DNA of 64,000 nucleotides, taken from Microvirga sp. TS319. GTDB taxonomy: Bacteria > Pseudomonadota > Alphaproteobacteria > Rhizobiales > Beijerinckiaceae. A program made the position numbers and the translations under genes. Positions within the stretch are counted from its first letter, which is position 1. Each line of letters starts with the position of its first letter. Shown piece after piece: positions 1 to 8,248 of the stretch. Below the pieces are notes generated by a model, which worked only from the letters and a program-made list of their open reading frames with translations, had not been told where the DNA came from and searched no databases. Where the stretch lies: NCBI RefSeq assembly GCF_041276405.1, contig NZ_JBGGGT010000002.1, forward strand, positions 3,900,501 to 3,964,500, given 5' to 3'.

Positions 1-477
1 GAGCGAGAGGCCGGAGGCTGCGAGCGGCGAGAAGCCGAGGCCGATGAGGATGGCGCCCGTCACCGCCACGGGAGTGCCGAAGCCGCCCGCACCTTCGAAG
101 AACGCCCCGAACGAGAAGGCGACGAGCAGCAATTGGAGGCGGCGATCCGTCGTGATGCCGCCCACGGATTGCTGGAGGATCGCGAAGTACCCTTTCTCCA
201 CCGTCAGCCGGTAGAGGAAGATCACGTTGAGAATGATCCAGCCGATGGGGAACATGCCGGTCACGACCCCGAAGAGTGCGGCCCGGATGGCAAGCCCGGC
301 GGGCATGGTGAACAGGACGGTGGCGACTACGATCGCCACCAAGAGCGCGATCACGGCGGCGATGTGTGCCTTGACCTTGCCGGAGGCGATCATCACCAGA
401 AGCAGGACCACCGGGATGGCGGCCGCAAGCGTCGACAACGTCGCGTTGCCGAATGGATCGTAGACTTGGCTCCACAT
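1..477 (-). CDS. lldP: L-lactate permease, LldP/LctP family (N-terminal 159 codons, cut by window edge)
   Basis: Proton-coupled L-lactate (and glycolate) uptake permease of the inner membrane. Translation on the minus strand starts MWSQVYDPFGN, matching the family's usual N-terminal YDPxGN segment, followed by several hydrophobic spans. It carries the diagnostic GAFFEGAGGFGTPVAVTGA stretch near residues 130-148. The ATG at 477 is preceded by an AGGGG ribosome-binding site. The family is usually about 550 residues, so roughly two thirds lies beyond the left edge. Identity rests on a translation I made from the sequence. No lactate dehydrogenase gene is visible here. Confidence 0.85.
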   Translation of the reverse strand, partial: MWSQVYDPFGNATLSTLAAAIPVVLLLVMIASGKVKAHIAAVIALLVAIVVATVLFTMPAGLAIRAALFGVVTGMFPIGWIILNVIFLYRLTVEKGYFAILQQSVGGITTDRRLQLLLVAFSFGAFFEGAGGFGTPVAVTGAILIGLGFSPLAASGLSL

Positions 478-625
478 GAGCTTTTCCCCTGAACCCGCCA
501 GCGCAAGCCGGCGCACGTGGCATGGCGGTCAGGCCGAAGCGGTCACCCCGCCTCTGGAAAAGCTAGAAGGTTATTCTACTACGACAATATAAACTTAAGG
601 GGAATCTTGGGCGCTCGCCGCCCGG

Positions 626-1741
626 TCAGTCCTTGTTGGAACAGGCGAGCAGCCCTTCGAGATCGATGTAATGGCCCGCGCGATCCCGCTTGGCCGCGAG
701 GTAACTCACATTCTCCGCCGTCGGACGGCCGAGCACGCGGTGGTCCGAGATCACCCGAAGGCCCGCTTCGGAGAGCGCCCGGATCTTCTCCGGGTTATTG
801 GTCATCAGCCGCACCGCGTTCACACCGAGCTTCTTCAGCATGACGGCGGCAAAATCGAAGCGACGCTGGTCGGCCTCGAAGCCGAGGACCTCGTCGGCCT
901 CGTAGGTATCGTAGCCCTGGGACTGAAGCTTGTACGCCCGGATCTTGTTGGCGATGCCGTTTCCGCGCCCCTCCTGATCGAGATAAAGCAGGACCCCGCC
1001 TTCGTTCTCGGCCATGAACCGCACGGTTTCGCGCAATTGATCGCCGCAATCGCATTTGAGGCTGCCGAACAGGTCCCCGGTCAGGCAGGCGGAATGGAGC
1101 CGCACGGTCACGGGCTTCGAGAGATCCGGCTTTCCGACGATGATCGCCACCTGATCCCGCAGGCCCTCGCCGCCCCGGAAGACGACGAATTCACTGGTGG
1201 GAGCCCCTTCGAGCGGCACGGGGGCACGGCTGACGATCGCAAGGTCGGCCGCCTTGGCCCGGCGATAATCGCGGACGGCCGCGCCCGAAACCCGGACCAG
1301 AGACCGATCGATCTCGATCCCGGCCGAGAGGGGCACCACGATCACCGGGGGCAGGACCAGGGACAGGCGGGCGAGTTCCAGCGCCTCCTCGTCCAGAGCG
1401 TCGGTCGGACGAACCGGCGCATCGATTCGTCCTTCGAGGCTGAGGGCGAGGGTCTCGATCCGCTTCCGCTCGACGACGGGCAGGGCGACGCGTCCGGGCA
1501 TATCCCGCTCGAGCCCCAACCGGCGCAGGCGGGCCGCCGGAAGGACCAGGTGGGCATGGCCACCGGCCAGGGCCTCGATCTCCGCGCCGCGGCCCTCGTC
1601 CAGATCCTCGACCCCGACCACGAGCGCGCTGCCCTCAGGGCCATCGATCACGACCGGCCGGGCGCTGCGGAACTCCATGATCGCCCGCTCGACGGAGGCT
1701 GTCGCGGGGTTGTCTGACAGGCTTAAAACGAGACGCATCAT
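626..1741 (-). CDS. ribA: GTP cyclohydrolase II (riboflavin biosynthesis)
   Basis: Cytoplasmic zinc enzyme that opens GTP to 2,5-diamino-6-ribosylamino-pyrimidinone phosphate, formate and pyrophosphate, the first committed step of riboflavin synthesis. The C-terminal half (about 175-371) is the GCH-II domain. Zinc ligands are Cys219, Cys230 and Cys232 in CLTGDLFGSLKCDCGDQL. The DQEGRGNGIANKIRAY motif lies near 255 and TNNPEKI at about 314. At 371 residues it is much longer than the roughly 200-residue E. coli RibA; the N-terminal 170 residues match no active RibB domain that I can recognise. It is a single gene with no other rib gene nearby. Confidence 0.92.
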   Translation of the reverse strand: MMRLVLSLSDNPATASVERAIMEFRSARPVVIDGPEGSALVVGVEDLDEGRGAEIEALAGGHAHLVLPAARLRRLGLERDMPGRVALPVVERKRIETLALSLEGRIDAPVRPTDALDEEALELARLSLVLPPVIVVPLSAGIEIDRSLVRVSGAAVRDYRRAKAADLAIVSRAPVPLEGAPTSEFVVFRGGEGLRDQVAIIVGKPDLSKPVTVRLHSACLTGDLFGSLKCDCGDQLRETVRFMAENEGGVLLYLDQEGRGNGIANKIRAYKLQSQGYDTYEADEVLGFEADQRRFDFAAVMLKKLGVNAVRLMTNNPEKIRALSEAGLRVISDHRVLGRPTAENVSYLAAKRDRAGHYIDLEGLLACSNKD

Positions 1742-1961
1742 CGCTGAACTCTGGGAAGGCCCTTTTCGTGACGGGGGTCAGGATCAACCGGCCGTCCAAA
1801 GCCAAGCTGATATTTCCGGGCACCTTATCACAGGCGTCCCATGAACCCTAACCCTGCAGATAGGATGGCTGATATGCTCTATCAACAGCCCGCTCGACGG
1901 GGGCTGTCAGCCGGGCTATCTGTGCGACGTTTTCGGCTTGGACCCTTTTCGAGACGGTTTG

Positions 1962-2936
1962 ATGGCGCGCACATTCCTTTCCCGGCTTTTCGCTCTTGGC
2001 CTCGCTCTCGGCCTGCTGGGCCTCGTCCCAACGGCCCAGGCCGCCAGCCTCGATGGCTTGTCCGTCAAGGTGACGAACACCAGCGAGCCGGTGCTCTGCG
2101 CGGAAAAGGACAACGTCGCCGTCAACTTCGCTTCGCCCGAGGTGAAGAGCTTCCGGATCGAGGCCGTGCACCCGGCCTATATGGGCAGTCTTCGCCAGGA
2201 CCGTTGGGAACCGGATTGGACGGCCTGCGAGGATATTTCCGAAGAGACCTCCGCGAAGCCGCATCCTGTGATGCACATCCTCTACGAGGACGGGAATCTG
2301 CGCATCATGGGGCTCACCTTCAGCGAGTTCTGGCGCCCCACCGACGTCACGGTCACCATCGGCGACAAGGTGTCCCGCAACGTCCACCTGCTTCAGCTCC
2401 TGAAGAAGCACAAGGGCAAGGCGGAGGAGGTCATCGCCATGTATCCGGGCGACGGCTATTGGCGGATCAAGCCGCTGCCGCCGCAGCATCTCGATTGGAC
2501 GGCCTACGGTTCGTCCTTCATCGTCGGCCCGGTGGAATTCGATCAGCGCCCCGTGGCGAACCTGAAGGACGTCGCCTTCGACCCCGAGACCATGCGCTTC
2601 ACCCTCACCCTCGCCAAGGGCGGCAAGGCTCAGGTCGCGATCGCTAATCTCAACGAAGAGCGCATGACCCTCGACGTGAGCTTCGATCAGGCGGTTTCGG
2701 GCGTGCCTTTCGCGACGTTGCGCTCCATGTACGTGACCGAGTTCAACGCGGATGTGGCGCGCATCGCGGTGCGCGAGGAAAAGGCCCGCTCCTGGCGGGA
2801 GGACATGATCATGACCTTCCAGGATGCCATGGCGACCGACGCATGGATGGGACGCCTCGTTCCCTCACGTCACAATACGAGCGCGCCGGACATGATGTTC
2901 AACCATTTCCGCGCGGAGCCGGCTCCCTCGCGCTGA
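1962..2936 (+). CDS. Conserved secreted protein of unknown function
   Basis: A 324-residue protein starting MARTFLSRLFALGLALGLL, a clear signal peptide with probable cleavage after AQAA. The mature part is soluble, rich in charged and aromatic residues, and has no membrane segment or catalytic motif I recognise. An in-frame ATG 24 bases upstream (1938) would put charged residues before the signal sequence, so I prefer 1962. It ends 38 bases inside the convergent transporter gene. Periplasmic location is inferred from the signal peptide; the function is unknown. Confidence 0.75.
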   Translation: MARTFLSRLFALGLALGLLGLVPTAQAASLDGLSVKVTNTSEPVLCAEKDNVAVNFASPEVKSFRIEAVHPAYMGSLRQDRWEPDWTACEDISEETSAKPHPVMHILYEDGNLRIMGLTFSEFWRPTDVTVTIGDKVSRNVHLLQLLKKHKGKAEEVIAMYPGDGYWRIKPLPPQHLDWTAYGSSFIVGPVEFDQRPVANLKDVAFDPETMRFTLTLAKGGKAQVAIANLNEERMTLDVSFDQAVSGVPFATLRSMYVTEFNADVARIAVREEKARSWREDMIMTFQDAMATDAWMGRLVPSRHNTSAPDMMFNHFRAEPAPSR

Positions 2937-3858
2937 GCATGCGACCGATCGCGGCCCATGGCCGCCCGTCGATCAGCATGAGACCCGCCGCGATCAGCGC
3001 CATGCCCGCCGCGTGGCGCCACTCCAGGGTCTCGCCCAGGATCAGCACGCCGAAGAGAATGGCGCTGACCGGAATGAGAAACGTTACGAGGCCCACATTC
3101 GTGGCGCCCGCTCGTGCGAGCAGGCGGAAGAAGATAAGATAGGCGAAAGCCGTCGAGACCAGCGCAAGCGACAGAATGGACAAAACGGTCGCCGTGCTCG
3201 GCATGGGCAATGTCCAGGGCCGGTCGACGACGAGGCTGATGGGCAGAAGAATGCAGCTCGAGGCCGTCACCTGCCCTGCGGCCGCGACCAGCGGGGCGAT
3301 CCCCAAAGTCTTGAAACGACGCCCGAACACACCCGAGAAACCGTATGAGAGAGCCGCCGCGAGGACCGCGAGCTGCGCCAGCACATTGGCGTTCAGGGAC
3401 GTGAACGCGGCGGCCCCGATCATGACGGCGACGCCGAGAAAGCCGACCACGACTCCGCCCAGGCGTGTCCCCGTCAGCCGTTCGTCATTCGTGAGGTAAT
3501 GCGCCACGATGACGGTGAAGAGCGGCGTCGTGGCATTGAGAATCGATGCCAGACCGCTCGCGATATGGCCCTGCCCCCAGACGATCAGGCTGAAGGGTAT
3601 GACATTGTTGAGAATTCCCATTCCAAAGAAGGCGGCCCATGCCCGACGCTCCCGCGGCAGATGCATGCCCATGACCCGCAGCACGACCTGCAGCGCGAGA
3701 GCCGCGAGCAGCACCCGCAGGGCCACGATGGTCAGCGGCGGCAGCTCCTTGACCGCGACGCCGACGAACAGGAACGAGCCTCCCCAGATGATGGAGAGGA
3801 GCCCGAGCAGCGCCCAATCCGAGGCCGCGATGGTTTTTTGAACAGGTGCCTGAGGCAT
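2899..3858 (-). CDS. EamA-family (DMT) metabolite exporter
   Basis: Inner-membrane drug/metabolite transporter of 319 residues. It has about ten hydrophobic spans arranged as two EamA repeats, including GLLSIIWGGSFLFVGVAV near the N-terminus and ILFGVLILGETLEWRHAAG near the end of the second repeat. Substrate cannot be read from sequence; relatives export amino acids or other small metabolites. The chosen ATG encodes MPQAPVQ; an in-frame ATG at 3900 would add 14 residues. Its 3' end overlaps the convergent secreted-protein gene by 38 bases. Confidence 0.85.
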   Translation of the reverse strand: MPQAPVQKTIAASDWALLGLLSIIWGGSFLFVGVAVKELPPLTIVALRVLLAALALQVVLRVMGMHLPRERRAWAAFFGMGILNNVIPFSLIVWGQGHIASGLASILNATTPLFTVIVAHYLTNDERLTGTRLGGVVVGFLGVAVMIGAAAFTSLNANVLAQLAVLAAALSYGFSGVFGRRFKTLGIAPLVAAAGQVTASSCILLPISLVVDRPWTLPMPSTATVLSILSLALVSTAFAYLIFFRLLARAGATNVGLVTFLIPVSAILFGVLILGETLEWRHAAGMALIAAGLMLIDGRPWAAIGRMLSAREPAPRGNG

Positions 3859-4083
3859 GAGCCGTTTTCCGGATGAGAATGCTCTCTCATGCCATGACAC
3901 GAGATGCTCCGCGACCCGATTCCTGTGATGGTATCCATCCGCCCTTCCAGTGGTCCATCCCTGCGCAGGTTGGAAGGCGGCAAGATTTGATTTACGAAAG
4001 ATGTGGGTTGTTCGCGGTCTTTACCGCTCGTTCATGCCTTCGGTGGAGTTTAGGGGCATCACGCGTCCCTGGAAGCCTCAGGC

Positions 4084-4356
4084 ATGAACCCGCAGACCTC
4101 GCACCACTCGCCCTACAGCGCCGGCGATCATCGCTATGGCCAGACGCGCGCCCAGGTGCGATCGAGCTTCTGCATCATGCCCCATACGCCGCACCCCGAG
4201 CGCAATGCCAGCTTCATCTTCGGCCGCTCGGATTCGCGCATCCGCCCGCTGCTTAACCAGGCGGAAAGGAACCGGCTGCATTGCTGGTCCATGATCATCG
4301 CCCTCGCGTCCGCCGCCGGCGGCACGACCCTGCTCCTGACCGCCATCCTCCGCTGA
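4084..4356 (+). CDS. Small protein with C-terminal membrane segment
   Basis: A 90-residue product. The N-terminal 65 residues are polar and rich in His, Arg and Ser, followed by one hydrophobic segment (MIIALASAAGGTTLLLTAIL) to the C-terminus, a tail-anchored layout. It lies alone between two convergent or divergent transporter genes. The overlapping minus-strand frame looks like non-coding shadow. No family recognised. Confidence is moderate because the ribosome-binding site is weak. Confidence 0.5.
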   Translation: MNPQTSHHSPYSAGDHRYGQTRAQVRSSFCIMPHTPHPERNASFIFGRSDSRIRPLLNQAERNRLHCWSMIIALASAAGGTTLLLTAILR

Positions 4357-4416
4357 GAGCCCTTGGGGCGTCATGGGGCGGATCGGAACCGGTTCTCCAC
4401 ACCGAACCACCCTCTC

Positions 4417-4518
4417 CAGCATCGGACGTGACATCGAACCCGCATCCGATGCTGTAAGACACTGCCGGCGGGCATCTTTCCACGCAAGACCGGGGCGATT
4501 TTTTCGCACGATGCGCTA
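4417..4518. repeat. Palindromic TAGAGCATCGG-type element, degenerate copy
   Basis: Contains AGCATCGGACGTG, a TCCGATGCT return arm, then CGATTTTTTCGCACGATGCGCTA. The left end has lost its TA. The right end CTA is the complement of the TAG stop codon of the SLC13 permease gene. See the family description in the findings. Confidence 0.7.
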
Positions 4519-6294
4519 GCGGAGCGGCCAGAAGACCATGATGAGCGGCGTTCCCACGACGACGACGATGATGGAGAGCGGCAGCCCGAGCCGCCAGTAA
4601 TCACCGAAGCGATAGCCGCCCGGCCCCATCACGAGGGTGTTGCACTGGTGCCCGATGGGGGTGAGGAAATCGCAGGCCGCCCCGATGGCGACCGCCATCA
4701 GGAAAGCGTCGGGCCTGAAACCGAGCTGCTTTGCAAAGCTCGCCGCGATGGGCGCCATCACGAGCACGGTCGCTGCATTGTTGAGGAACGGCGTCACCGC
4801 CATGGCGGCGATCATGATGAGCACGAGCGCTCCGGTCGGGGGCAGCATGTGCGCCACCGACGACAGCCAGCCCGCGATCAGATCCGTGCCGCCGGTGGTG
4901 CGAATGGATTCGCTGACCGGGATGAGGGCTCCGAGCATGACGATGATCGGCCACTCGATGGTCTCGTAGACCTCGCGCAGCGTGAGCGAGCCGAAGAGGA
5001 CGAGGAGAACGCCCGCGCCGAAGAAGGCAATCGAAACAGGCAACACGTTGAAGGCGACGAGAGCCATCGTGGCGCCCAGGATGGCGACGGGCAGGACGCT
5101 GCGGCGGGCGTTGCCGAGGCGGATTTCGCGCTCGGCAAGAGGGAGACACCCGAGGTCGCGCAGCGTATCCGGAAGCTTCTTGAGGTTGCCTTGGAGCACC
5201 AGCACGTCGCCGGCCCGCAAGGTGATGGTCCGCAGCCGCTCCTTGAACCGCTCGCCGCTGCGGCTCACCGCGATCAGATTCACGCCGAAGCGCTCATAAA
5301 GGCCGATCCGCTCGGCGGACAGGCCGCCGAGCGCCGAGTTCGGCCCGACGATCGCCTCGATCACGCCGATCTCATCCGTCGCCTCTTCGATGACCGGCAG
5401 GCGATGCTCCCGGCTGAGCTTGAGACCGGCCCGGGCCACGGCGCTTTCCAGCGCCTCGGACTCCCCCTCCAGCATGAGAAGATCGTTCTCGCGGAGCGTC
5501 ACGTCCGGCAACGGACTGGAGCTGCGGGTTTCGCGGCGGATGATGGCGGCCACCTTCACCTCGCCGTTGGCGAGCTTGTGAAGATCGGCGACCGTCTGGC
5601 CCACCACATCGGATTCCGCGGTGACCCGTGCCTCGGTCACGTAGTCCTTGATGTTGAGCGCCTCGTCCAGGGACGCAGCGCCTTTCCGGCCTTTCGGCAG
5701 AAGGCGGTAGCCGAAGGCGAGAAAGGCCACGCCCGCCACCGCGATCCCGATGCCGACCGGCGTGAAGTCGAACATGCCGAAGGGCTCGCCCAGCAATTCG
5801 CCGCGCACGCGGGACACGATGATGTTGGGCGATGTTCCCACGAGCGTGACGATGCCGCCCAGGAGAGACCCGAAGGCCATGGGCATCAGAAAGCTGGAAG
5901 GCAGCGTGTTGGTCCGGCGTGCGATCTGGAACGCGACGGGGATCATCATCGCCAATGCGCCGATATTCTTCACGAATGCGGACAGGACCGTCACCGAGGC
6001 GACCAGCACGACGACCTGGCTCTGCTCGCTGCGCAGGTAAGGCGCCGCCCGGTTGAGCGCGACCTCGAGCACACCCGACTTCGCCACCGCCGCGCTGACC
6101 AGAAGAGCGCTCGCGACGATGATGACGATATCGTCGCTGAACCCCGAGAAGGCCTGATTGGCCGGCACGATTCCGACGAGCACCGCAACCAGAAGCGACA
6201 TCACGGCGACGAGGTCGTATCGGAAACGCCCCCAGACGAAGAGCGCCATCATCCCGGCGACGATGGCGAAGGACAGCATTTGCGGATGGGTCAT
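4516..6294 (-). CDS. SLC13/DASS-family permease with two TrkA-C domains
   Basis: A 592-residue inner-membrane transporter of the divalent anion:sodium symporter superfamily. N-terminal and C-terminal membrane blocks (about 1-205 and 395-592) surround a soluble central region holding two TrkA-C-type domains (roughly 215-300 and 305-385), typical of the bacterial SLC13 type. Motifs include GTSPNIIVSRVRGELLG near 155 and TPFLNNAATVLVMAPIAASF near 505. The substrate may be sulfate, a dicarboxylate or another anion; sequence alone does not say. Its TAG stop coincides with the edge of a palindromic repeat. It is transcribed alone. Confidence 0.88.
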   Translation of the reverse strand: MTHPQMLSFAIVAGMMALFVWGRFRYDLVAVMSLLVAVLVGIVPANQAFSGFSDDIVIIVASALLVSAAVAKSGVLEVALNRAAPYLRSEQSQVVVLVASVTVLSAFVKNIGALAMMIPVAFQIARRTNTLPSSFLMPMAFGSLLGGIVTLVGTSPNIIVSRVRGELLGEPFGMFDFTPVGIGIAVAGVAFLAFGYRLLPKGRKGAASLDEALNIKDYVTEARVTAESDVVGQTVADLHKLANGEVKVAAIIRRETRSSSPLPDVTLRENDLLMLEGESEALESAVARAGLKLSREHRLPVIEEATDEIGVIEAIVGPNSALGGLSAERIGLYERFGVNLIAVSRSGERFKERLRTITLRAGDVLVLQGNLKKLPDTLRDLGCLPLAEREIRLGNARRSVLPVAILGATMALVAFNVLPVSIAFFGAGVLLVLFGSLTLREVYETIEWPIIVMLGALIPVSESIRTTGGTDLIAGWLSSVAHMLPPTGALVLIMIAAMAVTPFLNNAATVLVMAPIAASFAKQLGFRPDAFLMAVAIGAACDFLTPIGHQCNTLVMGPGGYRFGDYWRLGLPLSIIVVVVGTPLIMVFWPLR

Positions 6295-6358
6295 GGGGGA
6301 TACGTGAATGAGGGAACCGTCCCTCTAACGCGCGAGCAACCTTCTTTGTGCCCTTTCC

Positions 6359-6823
6359 TCACTGCCCGAGGACGAGAGCCCAATAGCGGCCATAGCGGTT
6401 GTTGGCGTCCGCACGGGCAAGGCCGATCTTGCGGGCCTCGGGCATCAGCAGGTTGACGTTGTGGCCGGGCGAGGCCTTCCAGCGGCCGATGGCGCCGTCG
6501 ACCGAATCGGAGCCTGCCGAAAGGTTCTCGGCCGCATAGCCCATGATCCCGAACTTATCCATGCGGCTGGCGAAATTGCCGTGACTGAGACTGCCGGCGG
6601 CAGCCACCACGCGGGCCTGGTATTCCGCCGCCTCGTTGAGCCTCGAATCCACGGTCACCGGACTCAGGCCCCTGGAGACGCGATAGGCGGAAATGAGTCT
6701 CGCGGCTGCGGCCGCATCGTTTGTGGAGCTGGCGAGAACCTTATCGCCGCCCATGAGCGACGTGTCGCCGGCGCAGCCCGCAAGCGCCAGGGCCAGCAGA
6801 ACGCAAAACGAAAGAACACGCAT
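6359..6823 (-). CDS. CAP/SCP-domain lipoprotein
   Basis: A 154-residue protein starting MRVLSFCVLLALALAGC, a lipoprotein signal with lipobox LAGC, so the mature protein is probably lipid-anchored in the envelope. The rest is a short CAP/SCP (cysteine-rich secretory protein, PR-1) domain: HGNFASRM, GYAAENLSAG and the SPGHNVNLLMP motif. Bacterial CAP proteins have diverse, mostly unknown roles. The ATG at 6823 has an AGGGGGAA ribosome-binding site, which decides the start over a longer frame. Confidence 0.85.
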   Translation of the reverse strand: MRVLSFCVLLALALAGCAGDTSLMGGDKVLASSTNDAAAAARLISAYRVSRGLSPVTVDSRLNEAAEYQARVVAAAGSLSHGNFASRMDKFGIMGYAAENLSAGSDSVDGAIGRWKASPGHNVNLLMPEARKIGLARADANNRYGRYWALVLGQ

Positions 6824-6979
6824 CGATATTCCCCCTTGAGGCGGCTTGAGGCGCCGCTCCTCTTGAAAAAAGATCCTGTGGCGGTCATGTGCAGGGCGAC
6901 GGCCCGATGCGTTGAATGCCATGCTGCAGCGCGAGGGTCCAGACGGTTTCCCATCCCCCTTTCCGCGTCAGCTGACCGC

Positions 6980-8248
6980 ATGCCCCCCTCCTCCTCCATA
7001 TCCCGGGCCGCCATCGTGGGCGGAGGTCCCGCCGGCCTCATCGCGGCGGAAGCCCTTGCAGGCGCCGGCGTTTCCGTGACCGTCTACGATCGGATGCCTT
7101 CCGTCGGACGCAAGCTCCTCATGGCGGGCCGGGGCGGACTGAACCTCACCCATTCCGAGGACCTGGAGCGATTCGTCACCCGCTATGCCGAAGCCAAGCC
7201 GGTTCTGAAACCTCTGATCGAGGCGTTCGGCCCCCAGGACCTGAGGGCCTGGTGCGAGGGCCTTGGCCAGGACACCTTCGTGGGCTCGAGCGGGCGGGTC
7301 TTCCCGAAGGCCTTCAAGGCCTCGCCCCTGCTCCGCGCCTGGCTGGCGCGCCTGGAGGGTCTCGGCGTGCGCTTCGCCCTGCGCCACACGTGGCGGGGCT
7401 GGGACCCGGAAGGCGCCCTCGTCTTCACGACTCCCGATGGCGAAACGGTGAGGGCCCGGCCCGACGTCACGATTCTCGCCCTGGGAGGGGCCAGCTGGCC
7501 GAGGCTCGGCTCCGACGGTTCCTGGACGGACCTCCTCCGGGAGAAGACGATCGCCATAGCCCCCCTGCGCCCGGCCAATATGGGGTTCACCCTCCCCTGG
7601 TCCGACATCATGCGCCGGTTCGAGGGCGAGCCCTTGAAGCGCATCGCCCTGACCTTCGAGGGCGTGACCGTGAAGGGCGAAGCGCTCGTCACGGCTGACG
7701 GCATCGAGGGCGGCGCCGTCTATGCCCTCTCGGGGCGCCTGCGCAACGCCGTCGAGCGGCAGGGCAGCGCCCAATTACTGCTCGATCTTCGGCCCGATCT
7801 TTCCCTCGATGACCTGACGAAGCGCCTGAGCGCCCCCCGCAAGGGGCAATCGGCCTCCACGTTCCTGAGGAAGGCAGCCGGTTTGAGCCCGCTCGCCGTC
7901 GCCCTGCTGCGCGAATCGACGCCCGAGCTTCCTATGGCGCCTGCGGCCCTCGCCCGCCTCATCAAGGCCCTGCCGCTCACGCTGACGGGTACGAAATCCC
8001 TGGAACGGGCCATTTCCACAGCAGGCGGGATTCCTTTCAGCGAGGTGGACGACCGCCTCATGCTCAAGCGCCTGCCCGGCGTCTTCGTGGCCGGCGAGAT
8101 GCTGGATTGGGAGGCTCCGACCGGCGGCTACCTGCTCCAGGCCACCTTCGCGACGGGGCTCGCCGCCGCCCGGGGCGCCCTGATGTTCCTTCGGATTCCC
8201 GATGCCGCATTGACCTTGGGACCATCCTCGGCCACACGGCAATCGTGA
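6980..8248 (+). CDS. TIGR03862/HI0933-type FAD-dependent flavoprotein
   Basis: A 422-residue NAD(P)/FAD-dependent oxidoreductase-like protein. The N-terminal Rossmann FAD motif is AAIVGGGPAGLIAAEALAGAG, followed by GRKLLMAGRGGLNLTHSE, typical of the HI0933 family. The C-terminal part has FVAGEMLDWEAPTGGYLLQ, which closes the FAD site. The substrate is unknown. The ATG at 6980 puts the FAD motif about 10 residues in, as usual. The stop overlaps the recQ GTG start (GTGA), suggesting translational coupling. Confidence 0.88.
   Translation: MPPSSSISRAAIVGGGPAGLIAAEALAGAGVSVTVYDRMPSVGRKLLMAGRGGLNLTHSEDLERFVTRYAEAKPVLKPLIEAFGPQDLRAWCEGLGQDTFVGSSGRVFPKAFKASPLLRAWLARLEGLGVRFALRHTWRGWDPEGALVFTTPDGETVRARPDVTILALGGASWPRLGSDGSWTDLLREKTIAIAPLRPANMGFTLPWSDIMRRFEGEPLKRIALTFEGVTVKGEALVTADGIEGGAVYALSGRLRNAVERQGSAQLLLDLRPDLSLDDLTKRLSAPRKGQSASTFLRKAAGLSPLAVALLRESTPELPMAPAALARLIKALPLTLTGTKSLERAISTAGGIPFSEVDDRLMLKRLPGVFVAGEMLDWEAPTGGYLLQATFATGLAAARGALMFLRIPDAALTLGPSSATRQS

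Noticed and set aside
4078..4509. Minus-strand frame opposite the small tail-anchored protein
   Set aside because: It runs through a palindromic repeat and reads as Arg/Gly-rich shadow, whereas the plus-strand frame has a clear C-terminal membrane segment.
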